Notes under the pieces: model-generated | What the model was told of the DNA's origin: nothing | Database searches by the model: none | Seen by the model: only the letters and a program-made list of their open reading frames with translations | Shown: positions 5,748 through 11,570 of the stretch, piece by piece | How the letters are laid out: every line of letters begins with the position of its first letter | How positions within the stretch are numbered: position 1 is the first letter of the stretch | Assembly (NCBI GenBank): GCA_021845465.1 | Contig: JAKBRL010000025.1 | Location: 1 to 11,570 of the forward strand | Direction: 5' to 3' | Length of the DNA: 11,570 nucleotides | DNA from: Microcaldota archaeon | Lineage (GTDB): Archaea; Micrarchaeota; Micrarchaeia; Micrarchaeales; CABMGC01 | Program-made: the position numbers and the translations under genes

Positions 5748-6956
5748 ATGTTAAACCAAAGCGAATTAAATATAGGCACACTCGGCCATGTAGACCATGG
5801 AAAGACTACACTTGCCTATGCGATATCCCATGTCTGGACAGATATCCATAGCGAAAGCGTAAAGAGAAGCATGACAATAAAGCTTGGATACTCTGATGCC
5901 GTTATAAGAAAATGCGGAAGTGAAAACAAGGCCTACTACACAATAGCGGAAGAATGCTCAGACGGAAAGGAGTCACTCCCATATAGGCGGATATCCTTAC
6001 TTGATGCCCCCGGGCATGAAACCCTTATGGCTACTGCAATAGCAGGATCCTCAATAATCGATGCTGCTCTTCTCGTCATATCCTCAACCGAGCAGGTCCC
6101 CATGCCCCAGACAAAGGAACATCTTATGGTGATAAACGCAATGGGCATAAAGAATGTCATAATAGCACAGACGAAGATAGACATAGTGGGAAAGGAGCGC
6201 GCAAAGAAGAACTACGACCAGATAAGGGCATTTGTCAAAGGTACCCCTGTAGAGAATGCGCCAATAATTCCGGTAATGGCAAACAAAGGCATAAACATCG
6301 ATGCACTACTTAAGGAATTGGCAGAGATGAAAATCCCAGAAAGGGATCTTAAGTCGGATCCTGTAATGTACGTCGCAAGGTCATTCGACGTAAACAAGCC
6401 AGGAACCGAGATAAAGGATCTGGTAGGCGGAGTCATAGGGGGCTCCATAATAAGGGGCCAATTCAAGATAGGTGACGAAATAGAGATACGCCCCGGCATG
6501 AATCTCTCAAAAGACAAAGCTAAGAAAGAGAGTTACGAGCCAATCCTTGCATCTATAACAAGTCTAAGTGCAGCGAACCGAGAGCTAAATTCGGCACAGG
6601 CAGGAGGTCTCATAGCAGTAGGCACAGATGCCGATCCCTCCCTCACAAAGGCAGACGGGCTGGTAGGCCAGATAGTGGGAAAAGCAGGCAGCCTCCCTCT
6701 CACTGTCAATGAAATAACCCTCGAATACCACTCGCTCGAAAGAACAGACCTTCCAAAACAGTCTTTCAGGCAGTCAGAACCTCTCATACTCGGTATAGGC
6801 ACCGGTACCTCAGTAGGCTATATACAATCTATAAAAAAGAACAAGCTTGACATAACGCTTAACCACCATGCATGTATAGACAAGAAGGCAAAGATTGCAG
6901 TAATGAGGAACTTTGGCCAGAGATGGAAACTTTCAGGCTTCGGAATCCTTTTATAA
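5748..6956 (+). CDS. eif2g: Translation initiation factor aIF2 subunit gamma
   Basis: A 402-residue GTPase that delivers initiator methionyl-tRNA to the small ribosomal subunit as part of the aIF2 trimer. Domain I has G1 GHVDHGKT at 13-20, switch 1 around RSMTIKLGYSDA, and G3 DAPGHE at 86-91. Domain II has RSFDVNKPGTEI and LVGGVIGGSIIRGQFKIGDEIEIRPG, a hallmark of the gamma subunit. Domain III ends AVMRNFGQRWKLSGFGILL. Three departures are visible. The zinc-knuckle insertion between switch 1 and G3 keeps only C56 and C70 instead of two C-x2-C pairs. The G4 motif is TKID (142-145) rather than NKxD. The G5 region reads PVMANKG where PISALHG is usual. The fold is otherwise complete and near normal length. 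It is the last gene of the cdc48 operon and converges on the DHH gene with a 13-nt gap. Confidence 0.95.
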   Translation: MLNQSELNIGTLGHVDHGKTTLAYAISHVWTDIHSESVKRSMTIKLGYSDAVIRKCGSENKAYYTIAEECSDGKESLPYRRISLLDAPGHETLMATAIAGSSIIDAALLVISSTEQVPMPQTKEHLMVINAMGIKNVIIAQTKIDIVGKERAKKNYDQIRAFVKGTPVENAPIIPVMANKGINIDALLKELAEMKIPERDLKSDPVMYVARSFDVNKPGTEIKDLVGGVIGGSIIRGQFKIGDEIEIRPGMNLSKDKAKKESYEPILASITSLSAANRELNSAQAGGLIAVGTDADPSLTKADGLVGQIVGKAGSLPLTVNEITLEYHSLERTDLPKQSFRQSEPLILGIGTGTSVGYIQSIKKNKLDITLNHHACIDKKAKIAVMRNFGQRWKLSGFGILL

Positions 6957-6966
6957 TAAATTGGGA

Positions 6967-6989
6967 TTTTTATCCTCTGTAAGTTTTTT
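6967..6989 (+). terminator. T-run terminators after aIF2-gamma
   Basis: Two T-runs, T5 at 6967-6971 and T6 at 6984-6989, follow the aIF2-gamma stop at 6954-6956. The first is flanked by GGAT/ATCC, a short potential hairpin. They overlap the 3' end of the convergent DHH gene, so termination and the neighbouring coding sequence share bases. Confidence 0.5.
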
Positions 6990-7971
6990 CTATCTCTCCG
7001 GCAAGAAATTCAACAAATTCTTTTCTTGATGCATCACTCCCAAAACCGCTGAATCTTTTTCTATCTATGGGAAAACCAGATGCATGCGGATGCCCTCCGC
7101 CTCCCATCCTTCTGGAAAGCAGAGTAGTATCCGAGATTCTACTCCTAAGATGCCCTGTATGATTTTCTGTATTTATATAAATGGCAATATCACATTTTGT
7201 CTTATCCATTATCGCACCACAGCCCAGGGTAGACTGAAGATTCGGAGAGAAACCAACGAAAGCGATATCCCCTATCTTGTACAGGTTCTTAAGCATTATC
7301 TTAGTCAACCTCTCGTTTCTATCTGAGAACTTCCTGCCATCTGAAACGATCCTTGGGCTTGAAAACCTGCCTGCCGCTATTACGTCTATAATATCCCTGA
7401 GTTTTTTATCCCTAATCTCTGAAGGGCCAAGAGTTATATATGACATTATGCTCATCGCATAGGTCCCTATCAATTCGTAATCCTTTCTCTTCTCCGGTTT
7501 TTTGTTAAAATCAGACTTATGGACAATCCAAACAAATTTCCTAAGAAATTTATTATTCTTACTTAGCATCTTTCCAGAAATCAGGTTCCTGTAAGTTATT
7601 TCAGTCGCGCAATACCTGCTGTTTTCTCCTATTATGGCAACATCGCACAGGGATGCAATCTTCTTAATCTGAGAAAGGCTCCATACATGATGGTCAAACC
7701 AGACAACTTTCCCGCCCTGCCTCTTTACCTTCATTATAATCTTTTTGTACGTGTCAATCAAATAATCATTCATTCCGAGGTCTGTCATGAAAAGGGTAAT
7801 ACTCTTCTTCCCAATTCTTTCTGATAACTTTTTTATTGAATAAGATAATCCTTCTGCAGAATAATCTGTAAAAAAGATATTTTCGCTACCCATTCCATAT
7901 GCCACTTTCAGCAAAGCCGCACTGCCGAGTCCATCTATATCATTTGCATGAGTCAGGGAAAAAATTTCCAT
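6970..7971 (-). CDS. DHH/DHHA1 family phosphoesterase
   Basis: A 333-residue metal-dependent phosphoesterase of the DHH superfamily (RecJ, nanoRNase and cyclic-dinucleotide phosphodiesterase relatives). It has motif I THANDIDGLGS at 7-17 with H8, D11 and D13; motif II MTDLGMND with D64; and the name-giving motif III WFDHHVWS with D93-H94-H95. The DHHA1 substrate-binding domain at the end has GGGGHPHASGF at 290-300. All metal ligands look intact. Such proteins cleave short RNA, single-stranded DNA or cyclic dinucleotides; the sequence does not decide which. No regulatory or transmembrane domain is fused. The start is the ATG at 7971, with TTTTATTA 21-28 nt upstream on the minus strand, so the transcript is probably leaderless. 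It converges with aIF2-gamma and diverges from the gene at 8079. Confidence 0.92.
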   Translation of the reverse strand: MEIFSLTHANDIDGLGSAALLKVAYGMGSENIFFTDYSAEGLSYSIKKLSERIGKKSITLFMTDLGMNDYLIDTYKKIIMKVKRQGGKVVWFDHHVWSLSQIKKIASLCDVAIIGENSRYCATEITYRNLISGKMLSKNNKFLRKFVWIVHKSDFNKKPEKRKDYELIGTYAMSIMSYITLGPSEIRDKKLRDIIDVIAAGRFSSPRIVSDGRKFSDRNERLTKIMLKNLYKIGDIAFVGFSPNLQSTLGCGAIMDKTKCDIAIYINTENHTGHLRSRISDTTLLSRRMGGGGHPHASGFPIDRKRFSGFGSDASRKEFVEFLAGEIEKTYRG

Positions 7972-7991
7972 AACTTAATAGCTCACTACCA

Positions 7992-7999
7992 TAATAAAA
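7992..7999 (-). promoter_or_regulatory. TATA box for the DHH gene
   Basis: TTTTATTA on the minus strand is centred about 25 nt upstream of the ATG at 7971, predicting a leaderless mRNA. It is part of the 107-nt divergent region shared with the gene at 8079. Confidence 0.6.
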
Positions 8000-8041
8000 G
8001 GCGTTCCGTCAAGAAAAGGAACCAGGTTTTGTAGTATACGC

Positions 8042-8049
8042 ATATATAT
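8042..8049 (+). promoter_or_regulatory. TATA box for the 239-residue protein gene
   Basis: ATATATAT on the plus strand is centred about 33 nt upstream of the ATG at 8079, giving a start near 8072 and a leader of only a few bases. A GGGG at 8070-8073 might act as a weak ribosome-binding element if it is transcribed. Confidence 0.55.
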
Positions 8050-8078
8050 CTTGAGTAAAAAGTTGTATTGGGGATAAA

Positions 8079-8798
8079 ATGCGAAGTGTGCTTTATGTGG
8101 AGGTGGACCGCAGAAGTTCAGGTATAAGCATTCCAATGTATCAGCTTCTAAGGTCAAGCCCGCAAAGCATAGAAACAGAGGTAGGAAGATCTTTTCTTGA
8201 TACATTTAGGGAATACACAAAAATCACGGGAATTATAAAATGTGAAGATTATAGGGATTCTGATTCTGCAGAAGGATTTAGGAACAGAATCCAATCAAGG
8301 ACAAAAAGTACATTTTTTATCGGAACTCCCTTTTCACTGGAAAAATCAGGCTATCCTGCAGCAACAGGGTATGAAGCAAAACTCTCAATAAACATAATGG
8401 AAAGAGTCTCCATAGCCACTGGAAATCCCATAGATCTTAAGCCCACTGCCTGCAATATGAGGATAGACTTATTCCAAGGAAAGAGACTTACAAACCTAAT
8501 AGCATCCTCTCAGTCAGGCTCAAAGCTGCTAGTAATACGCGAAGGCCAGCATTCTCCTTTTGATATAATTCCTCTCTTCTCAATACACCCTATAATCACC
8601 GATAAATTATCGGTTTGTACCAATTCTGTGATAACTGAAAGTTCGGATAAAAACCCGAAAGAGCTTTCAAAACTTCTATTATACTCCCTGCAGATTGTAA
8701 GGGAGCTGAACTCCAGGGTCAGAATGCTCAAAATTGAAAAAACAGATCCCGAACCTACTGACATTCAGGAAGAGGCAAAGTATATAACAAGACATTAA
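8079..8798 (+). CDS. Unrecognised 239-residue soluble protein
   Basis: No family is recognised. The protein is soluble with no signal peptide. It begins with a beta strand (MRSVLYVEVDRR), continues as a mixed alpha/beta part (about 20-180) containing a Gly/Pro/Ser-rich turn TFFIGTPFSLEKSGYPAATGY, and has a strand pair around KLLVIREGQHSPFDIIPLFSIHP. It ends with a long amphipathic helix LSKLLLYSLQIVRELNSRVRMLKIEK that could be a coiled coil, and a charged tail. Its reading frame is open throughout, it has a well-placed TATA box and archaeal codon choice (ATA, AGG), so it is a credible gene. It is divergent from the DHH gene and convergent with the coiled-coil/winged-helix gene, so it is a single-gene unit. 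A 17-bp palindrome lies inside it at 8598-8614. Function is unknown. Confidence 0.8.
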   Translation: MRSVLYVEVDRRSSGISIPMYQLLRSSPQSIETEVGRSFLDTFREYTKITGIIKCEDYRDSDSAEGFRNRIQSRTKSTFFIGTPFSLEKSGYPAATGYEAKLSINIMERVSIATGNPIDLKPTACNMRIDLFQGKRLTNLIASSQSGSKLLVIREGQHSPFDIIPLFSIHPIITDKLSVCTNSVITESSDKNPKELSKLLLYSLQIVRELNSRVRMLKIEKTDPEPTDIQEEAKYITRH

Positions 8799-8862
8799 TC
8801 TTCGATCGGGCCGGAATCTAAGATAAGGGTTAAAACATTTCTCATTACATCGGAAAAATAGC

Positions 8863-8888
8863 CAGTAAGGCGGTTCAACGCCTTACTG
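8863..8888. repeat. Perfect 10-bp inverted repeat (hairpin)
   Basis: CAGTAAGGCG at 8863-8872 pairs perfectly with CGCCTTACTG at 8879-8888 across a 6-base loop GTTCAA. On the minus strand the TAA stop of the coiled-coil/winged-helix gene lies inside the stem (8885-8883). No T-run follows on either strand, so it is not a standard archaeal terminator. It may protect a 3' end or bind a protein. Confidence 0.75.
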
Positions 8889-9410
8889 TGAAGGTGATAT
8901 AATGAGTGTATTGGTCGTCTTGCCAGCGTCAAATTTGTAATAAACTTTGTGACCTAGTTGATATCTGTCAAGGATTCCCTGCCTGTACAGCTTGTTAAGC
9001 CTTGCGCATGCAGCATTTCTTCCCTTGTATTCCATGAAATGAACAAGGTCATCTGCGCATATCATCTCCTTAGACTGAACAAAATTAAGTATTTTGGAAT
9101 CAAGTTCTGAAAGAGGCACCTCCCTGTTGCTTACAGCATCGTATTCCTGAATTTCACCTTCCAACTGCTCTTTCCCATCCCTTACGTCTATCTCCTTCTC
9201 CAGCTTTGTAATTTTCTCTGTCAGGCTCTCCAGTAATTTATTAGATCTCTCCCTCTCTTCAACTAACTGCTTCATCAGCGATGAAACTATATTCTCATCT
9301 AAGACCTTCTTCTTTTTTGAAGACAATTGGTTTATCTCATATTTCAGGCCTTCCAATTCCCTTTCAAGTTGTTCAGTTTTCTTAGACAATTTTACACCAA
9401 TCACAAACAA
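8883..9410 (-). CDS. Coiled-coil plus winged-helix protein, probable transcription regulator
   Basis: Up to 175 residues. An N-terminal coiled coil runs through about residue 85 (LSKKTEQLERELEGLKYEI, then KQLVEERERSNKLLESLTEKITKLEKEI). A linker and a winged-helix domain at about 98-162 follow: VPLSELDSKILNFVQ, CADDLVHFMEYKGRNAACARLNKLYRQGIL as helix-turn-helix, and RYQLGHKVYYKF as wing. The coiled coil probably drives dimerisation or ties the DNA-binding part to another protein. The start is uncertain: the longest frame begins with TTG at 9410, a GTG lies at 9404, and a TTG at 9389 would give a natural MSKKTEQLE start. No ATG is available at this end. No partner gene is adjacent. The stop lies in a perfect hairpin. 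Confidence 0.8.
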   Translation of the reverse strand: MFVIGVKLSKKTEQLERELEGLKYEINQLSSKKKKVLDENIVSSLMKQLVEERERSNKLLESLTEKITKLEKEIDVRDGKEQLEGEIQEYDAVSNREVPLSELDSKILNFVQSKEMICADDLVHFMEYKGRNAACARLNKLYRQGILDRYQLGHKVYYKFDAGKTTNTLIISPSQ

Positions 9411-9486
9411 TACACATACTTATCGCGAACACTTCATATCCTTTTCATGAAAGAATCACGATACAATCACATATAAGGATAGTAAA

Positions 9487-9498
9487 GATATATAAATC
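9487..9498 (-). promoter_or_regulatory. TATA box upstream of the coiled-coil/winged-helix gene
   Basis: GATTTATATATC on the minus strand contains TTTATATA, a close match to the archaeal consensus. It predicts a start near 9467 and a leader of about 57-78 nt, long for this window. A weaker TTATATG at 9473-9479 could shorten it. Confidence 0.5.
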
Positions 9499-9539
9499 TA
9501 TTCTAGATGCTGACGATATATAATATACAGGCCCATGAA

Positions 9540-9596
9540 TGCAGGACCTGATTCTTATGTGATTCCTGGCTTCCGATTCCCCAAGAATCATCTGCA
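9540..9596. repeat. Imperfect inverted repeat in the intergenic gap
   Basis: TGCAG (9540-9544) and GATTCTT (9550-9556) pair with CTGCA (9592-9596) and AAGAATC (9583-9589), making 12 base pairs with an internal bulge (GACCT against AT) and a 26-base loop. It lies just downstream of the six-helix membrane protein gene on the minus strand, and just downstream of a plus-strand TATA-like TATATAATATA (9517-9527). It could be a 3' processing structure or part of a small RNA; neither is shown by the sequence alone. The rest of the gap 9411-9603 holds only promoter elements. Confidence 0.45.
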
Positions 9597-9603
9597 GCGG
9601 TTT

Positions 9604-10428
9604 TCAGAGCCTGGAGTATTGCATAGGCTTTATATTTTTCGATATAGCTCCATAGGAATAGGATACAGACGCATGCCACCATGAAAGGCAGAATTCAGAA
9701 GCTACAAAAATCACAGGCAGAATATACATAGCCATTGCAGAATTGCTTCTAAATACAAATTCTGCTGAGGTAGCCAAAATAAGCGGTAAAAATACAAGAA
9801 TATTTACTAAAAGCATAGAGAGAGAAGACCCGCTTATCATCATCCAGCTTCGGCTCAAGGCAGTATTCCTATCAGTTTTTTTATCATACATCGCATCTGT
9901 AGCAAGCGATACATTAAGGTTTGCTATATGCAGGATAACTGCCAATATAAGCACGATTAAAGATACGAATATGCCGATTACAGGCAGCGATATGAAATAA
10001 TGAAATGCGGAGATCAACACGGCCAGATACAATATAGGAACAAGCGGTGAAAGGTAAGTCAGCGACATGAGCATAGGCCTTGCCACGCTTCCCGATTCAA
10101 TCTTGGCAAATTTGGCCTTGGAAAATGCACTCAGTGGAGAAGCAACAATTATCTCCAGTATGAAAAAGAGTATAGTGTAAATAAGCAAATCCTGCAACGA
10201 TGCCAAATGTCCGAATATCTCGAATACATAAACTGCAAGTATGAGGCTTCCTGCTATATTGGCAATCCATGGGTATGGGCTGGAAAAAATCATTCCTAAA
10301 GAATTACTTAATGTATCTCCGATATTAAATTCCGGGACAACACCATGGGTCCACCTGAACTCATCCTTCTTATCTTCACTAAAAGTATGATTCTTAAGCT
10401 TCTTCCTCTCCGCTTCTGTTATCGGCAT
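9604..10428 (-). CDS. Six-helix integral membrane protein of unknown function
   Basis: A 274-residue protein with a hydrophilic N-terminal part of about 50 residues (basic, with FRWTHGVVPEFNIGDTLSNS) and about six hydrophobic helices near 55-76, 81-100, 121-145, 149-171, 202-225 and 229-252, then a short polar tail. A conserved-looking cytoplasmic loop TDAMYDKKTDRNTALSRSWMM lies between helices 4 and 5. The topology resembles small permease-like or glycerophosphodiesterase-membrane-domain proteins, but no family is recognised. The ATG at 10428 is only 5 nt after the stop of the YbjQ-family gene, so the two are cotranscribed from the shared divergent promoter at 10860-10869. The link to YbjQ suggests a joint envelope function, which is inference. 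Confidence 0.8.
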   Translation of the reverse strand: MPITEAERKKLKNHTFSEDKKDEFRWTHGVVPEFNIGDTLSNSLGMIFSSPYPWIANIAGSLILAVYVFEIFGHLASLQDLLIYTILFFILEIIVASPLSAFSKAKFAKIESGSVARPMLMSLTYLSPLVPILYLAVLISAFHYFISLPVIGIFVSLIVLILAVILHIANLNVSLATDAMYDKKTDRNTALSRSWMMISGSSLSMLLVNILVFLPLILATSAEFVFRSNSAMAMYILPVIFVASEFCLSWWHASVSYSYGAISKNIKPMQYSRL

Positions 10429-10433
10429 ATTAT

Positions 10434-10835
10434 CTACTTATCGATTGGAAGCACTATTGTGGGCTTATTTCCCGAGCCTCCCTTGCCGGTACCTGTATAT
10501 TTTATCGCTGTCCCTATTGCAGTTATCTCCATCCAGTTTCCCATAGGGATTACATTAAGCTTTACTTCTACGACTCCATCTGCGCCCAATTTTTCAGCTT
10601 CATCCTTCATCCTTCCAAGCGCAAGTTCCCTCGCATTGTACATAAGTTCAGTTATCTGTGGTATCTCTCCCTTCGCCATTCCCTTAAGCGAGCTTCCTAC
10701 ACCCCCGACAAAACCCATACTGTAAACCGAGTTGCCCATTACAAGCCCTACCGGCATGTATCCTTTGTCAAGAAGAAGCCAAAAGTCTGATGTACTCAAA
10801 TCGCTTGTAAATACCTGGCTTTTTGATTCTGCCAT
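10434..10835 (-). CDS. YbjQ/UPF0145 family protein (putative heavy-metal-binding domain)
   Basis: A 133-residue protein. The signature ELMYNARELALGRMKDEAEKLGADGVVEVKL, with the downstream MEITAIGTAIKY strand, matches the YbjQ/DUF74 family (Pfam PF01906), which forms pentameric rings and has been called a heavy-metal-binding domain; its real role is unsettled. The first half has FWLLLDKGYMPVGLVMGNSVYSMGFVGGVG in place of the usual N-terminal strand pair. The C-terminal Gly-rich tail (GTGKGGSGNKP) is probably flexible. A GTG at 10847 would add four residues, but the ATG at 10835 fits the start site predicted from the TATA element (near 10840), so I prefer it. It is the first gene of a two-gene unit with the six-helix membrane protein. 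Confidence 0.87.
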   Translation of the reverse strand: MAESKSQVFTSDLSTSDFWLLLDKGYMPVGLVMGNSVYSMGFVGGVGSSLKGMAKGEIPQITELMYNARELALGRMKDEAEKLGADGVVEVKLNVIPMGNWMEITAIGTAIKYTGTGKGGSGNKPTIVLPIDK

Positions 10836-10859
10836 TATACCACGCACTTAATTACAAAG

Positions 10860-10869
10860 TTAAATTTAA
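10860..10869. promoter_or_regulatory. Palindromic TATA element shared by two divergent genes
   Basis: TTAAATTTAA is a perfect 10-bp palindrome. Its centre is about 30 nt from the YbjQ ATG (10835, minus) and 35 nt from the membrane protein ATG (10900, plus). With the usual 25-27 nt from TATA to start site, both transcripts would have leaders of only a few bases. No other good TATA box lies in the 64-nt gap. Confidence 0.6.
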
Positions 10870-10899
10870 ATACCCACTCTATCTATTACCTCTGATCCA

Positions 10900-11424
10900 A
10901 TGCCTTATAAGGGAACTGTGCTTCTGGTAGTCTTCGGGATTATACTGCTTGTTTTCGGAGCGGCATTCTTCTTCGCAGGAATATTCATAACCGGGATCAT
11001 ACTAATGCTGATAGGCATTATCCTCCTGTTCTTTGGCAAACTTGGAATATCCCAATTCGTCTCTTCCTACAAAATGCAGAAGAGCCTGTCCAACAGTTCA
11101 CCATACAGCAAGAATATAAACTTACCAAACTCATTTCAAAACTCAAGCAACGCACAAGAATTTTCAGCCATTCCTAGTTCAAGCTCCGCAAATATTGGAA
11201 ATTACTTCAAACAACCCAGCCGGATAGGAAAAAATTCGATCATAGCATATGTAATAATCCTGCTTCTTGTTCAATCTTTAATAGGTATATGGTATACATA
11301 CATACTACTAATCCTGCTTTTCTTCTTCTATGCCAAAAGGTCTCCTACTGTATACGGTACAGGCAGATTCAAATCCCAGTCTTATTCAGGAACGGAATAC
11401 CAGGAATCAGACGGACTAGAATAG
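10900..11424 (+). CDS. Four-helix membrane protein with Ser/Asn-rich linker
   Basis: A 174-residue protein with no recognised family. Two hydrophobic helices near the start (about 6-26 and 28-46) contain repeated GIILL/GIILM blocks, suggesting a tight hairpin. A polar linker of about 60 residues rich in Ser and Asn (about 55-110) follows. Two more helices lie at about 113-132 and 133-148, and the polar tail contains TVYGTGRFKSQSYSGTEYQ. Both termini are predicted on the same side. The ATG at 10900 is about 35 nt from the palindromic TATA element, so it is nearly leaderless. It is divergent from the YbjQ and six-helix genes, which raises the possibility of a common envelope role. No catalytic motif is visible. 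Confidence 0.78.
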   Translation: MPYKGTVLLVVFGIILLVFGAAFFFAGIFITGIILMLIGIILLFFGKLGISQFVSSYKMQKSLSNSSPYSKNINLPNSFQNSSNAQEFSAIPSSSSANIGNYFKQPSRIGKNSIIAYVIILLLVQSLIGIWYTYILLILLFFFYAKRSPTVYGTGRFKSQSYSGTEYQESDGLE

Positions 11425-11546
11425 AATCACTGAAGGATTCTTAGGCTTCGGGTCCTATCGTAACTTTCAGATAAAAAATCAAAGAAGACTCAAATAAGAG
11501 AATAGGAAGAAAAATTAAGTTAGTAAAAGTCCTTTGCATAAGATTC

Positions 11547-11553
11547 ATATATC
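11547..11553 (+). promoter_or_regulatory. Candidate TATA box for a gene beyond the window
   Basis: CATATAT on the plus strand would start transcription near 11576, past the right edge. The preceding stretch from 11425 is AT-rich and contains no open frame of note on either strand. Confidence 0.3.
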
Positions 11554-11570
11554 TTTACGTTACACTATAT

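Noticed and set aside
8863..8888. The GTTCAA loop as a T-arm of a tRNA
   Set aside because: The stem and loop geometry do not fit a 5-bp T stem with a 7-base loop, and no anticodon or acceptor arm lies nearby.
9535..9684. A 49-codon plus-strand ORF (MNAGPDSYV...) starting in the gap at 9535
   Set aside because: Its second half is antisense to the end of the membrane protein gene, the upstream TATA-like element is too close to its ATG, and its composition is not protein-like.
1..11570. Mobile elements, integrase sites, CRISPR or toxin-antitoxin systems
   Set aside because: No transposase, integrase, regularly spaced repeat array, nuclease-plus-antitoxin pair or direct-repeat boundary was found. 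The tRNA-Pro gene has no visible partial copy elsewhere in the window.

Overview
This window looks archaeal. It carries archaeal/eukaryote-type translation genes (eL40, eS6, the gamma subunit of initiation factor aIF2), a Cdc48/VAT AAA+ ATPase, an intron-less tRNA-Pro without encoded CCA, and TATA boxes about 25-30 nt upstream of many start codons, so most leaders are very short or absent. The base composition is moderately AT-rich, and Ile ATA and Arg AGA/AGG codons are frequent. The compact layout, the DUF2666-like protein and several degenerate core proteins suggest a small-genome lineage such as Micrarchaeota/DPANN. That placement is inference, not proof. No mobile element, CRISPR array or integrase was seen.

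Layout. (1) Positions 1-87 hold the end of a rightward gene cut by the window edge. (2) From 1803 down to 141 runs a leftward set: eL40, a small winged-helix protein, a DUF2666-like protein, a histidine phosphatase and tRNA-Pro(UGG). The two middle protein genes overlap by 4 nt and the phosphatase follows after 10 nt. (3) A rightward exported DUF192 protein lies at 2002-2484. (4) A rightward housekeeping operon follows: cdc48 (2654-4819), eS6 (4842-5228), a Nudix hydrolase (5252-5734) and aIF2-gamma (5748-6956). (5) A convergent DHH/DHHA1 phosphoesterase (7971-6970) is divergent from an unrecognised 239-residue protein (8079-8798). (6) A leftward coiled-coil/winged-helix protein (9389 or 9410 to 8883) ends inside a perfect hairpin. 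(7) A leftward pair, a YbjQ-family protein and a six-helix membrane protein (10835-9604), is divergent from a rightward four-helix membrane protein (10900-11424). Both promoters appear to use one palindromic TATA element.

The genes mix translation, protein quality control, nucleotide/phosphoester hydrolysis and small envelope proteins. The most unusual signals are: an aIF2-gamma that has lost its zinc knuckle and altered two guanine-binding motifs; a Cdc48 whose two ATPase domains share long stretches identical in DNA, including the pore loop; a shared palindromic divergent promoter; and structured intergenic DNA around 8863-8940 and 9517-9596. I found no clear, new, self-contained biological system. 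The closest candidates are the YbjQ/membrane-protein module at the right end and the unrecognised 8079-8798 gene.
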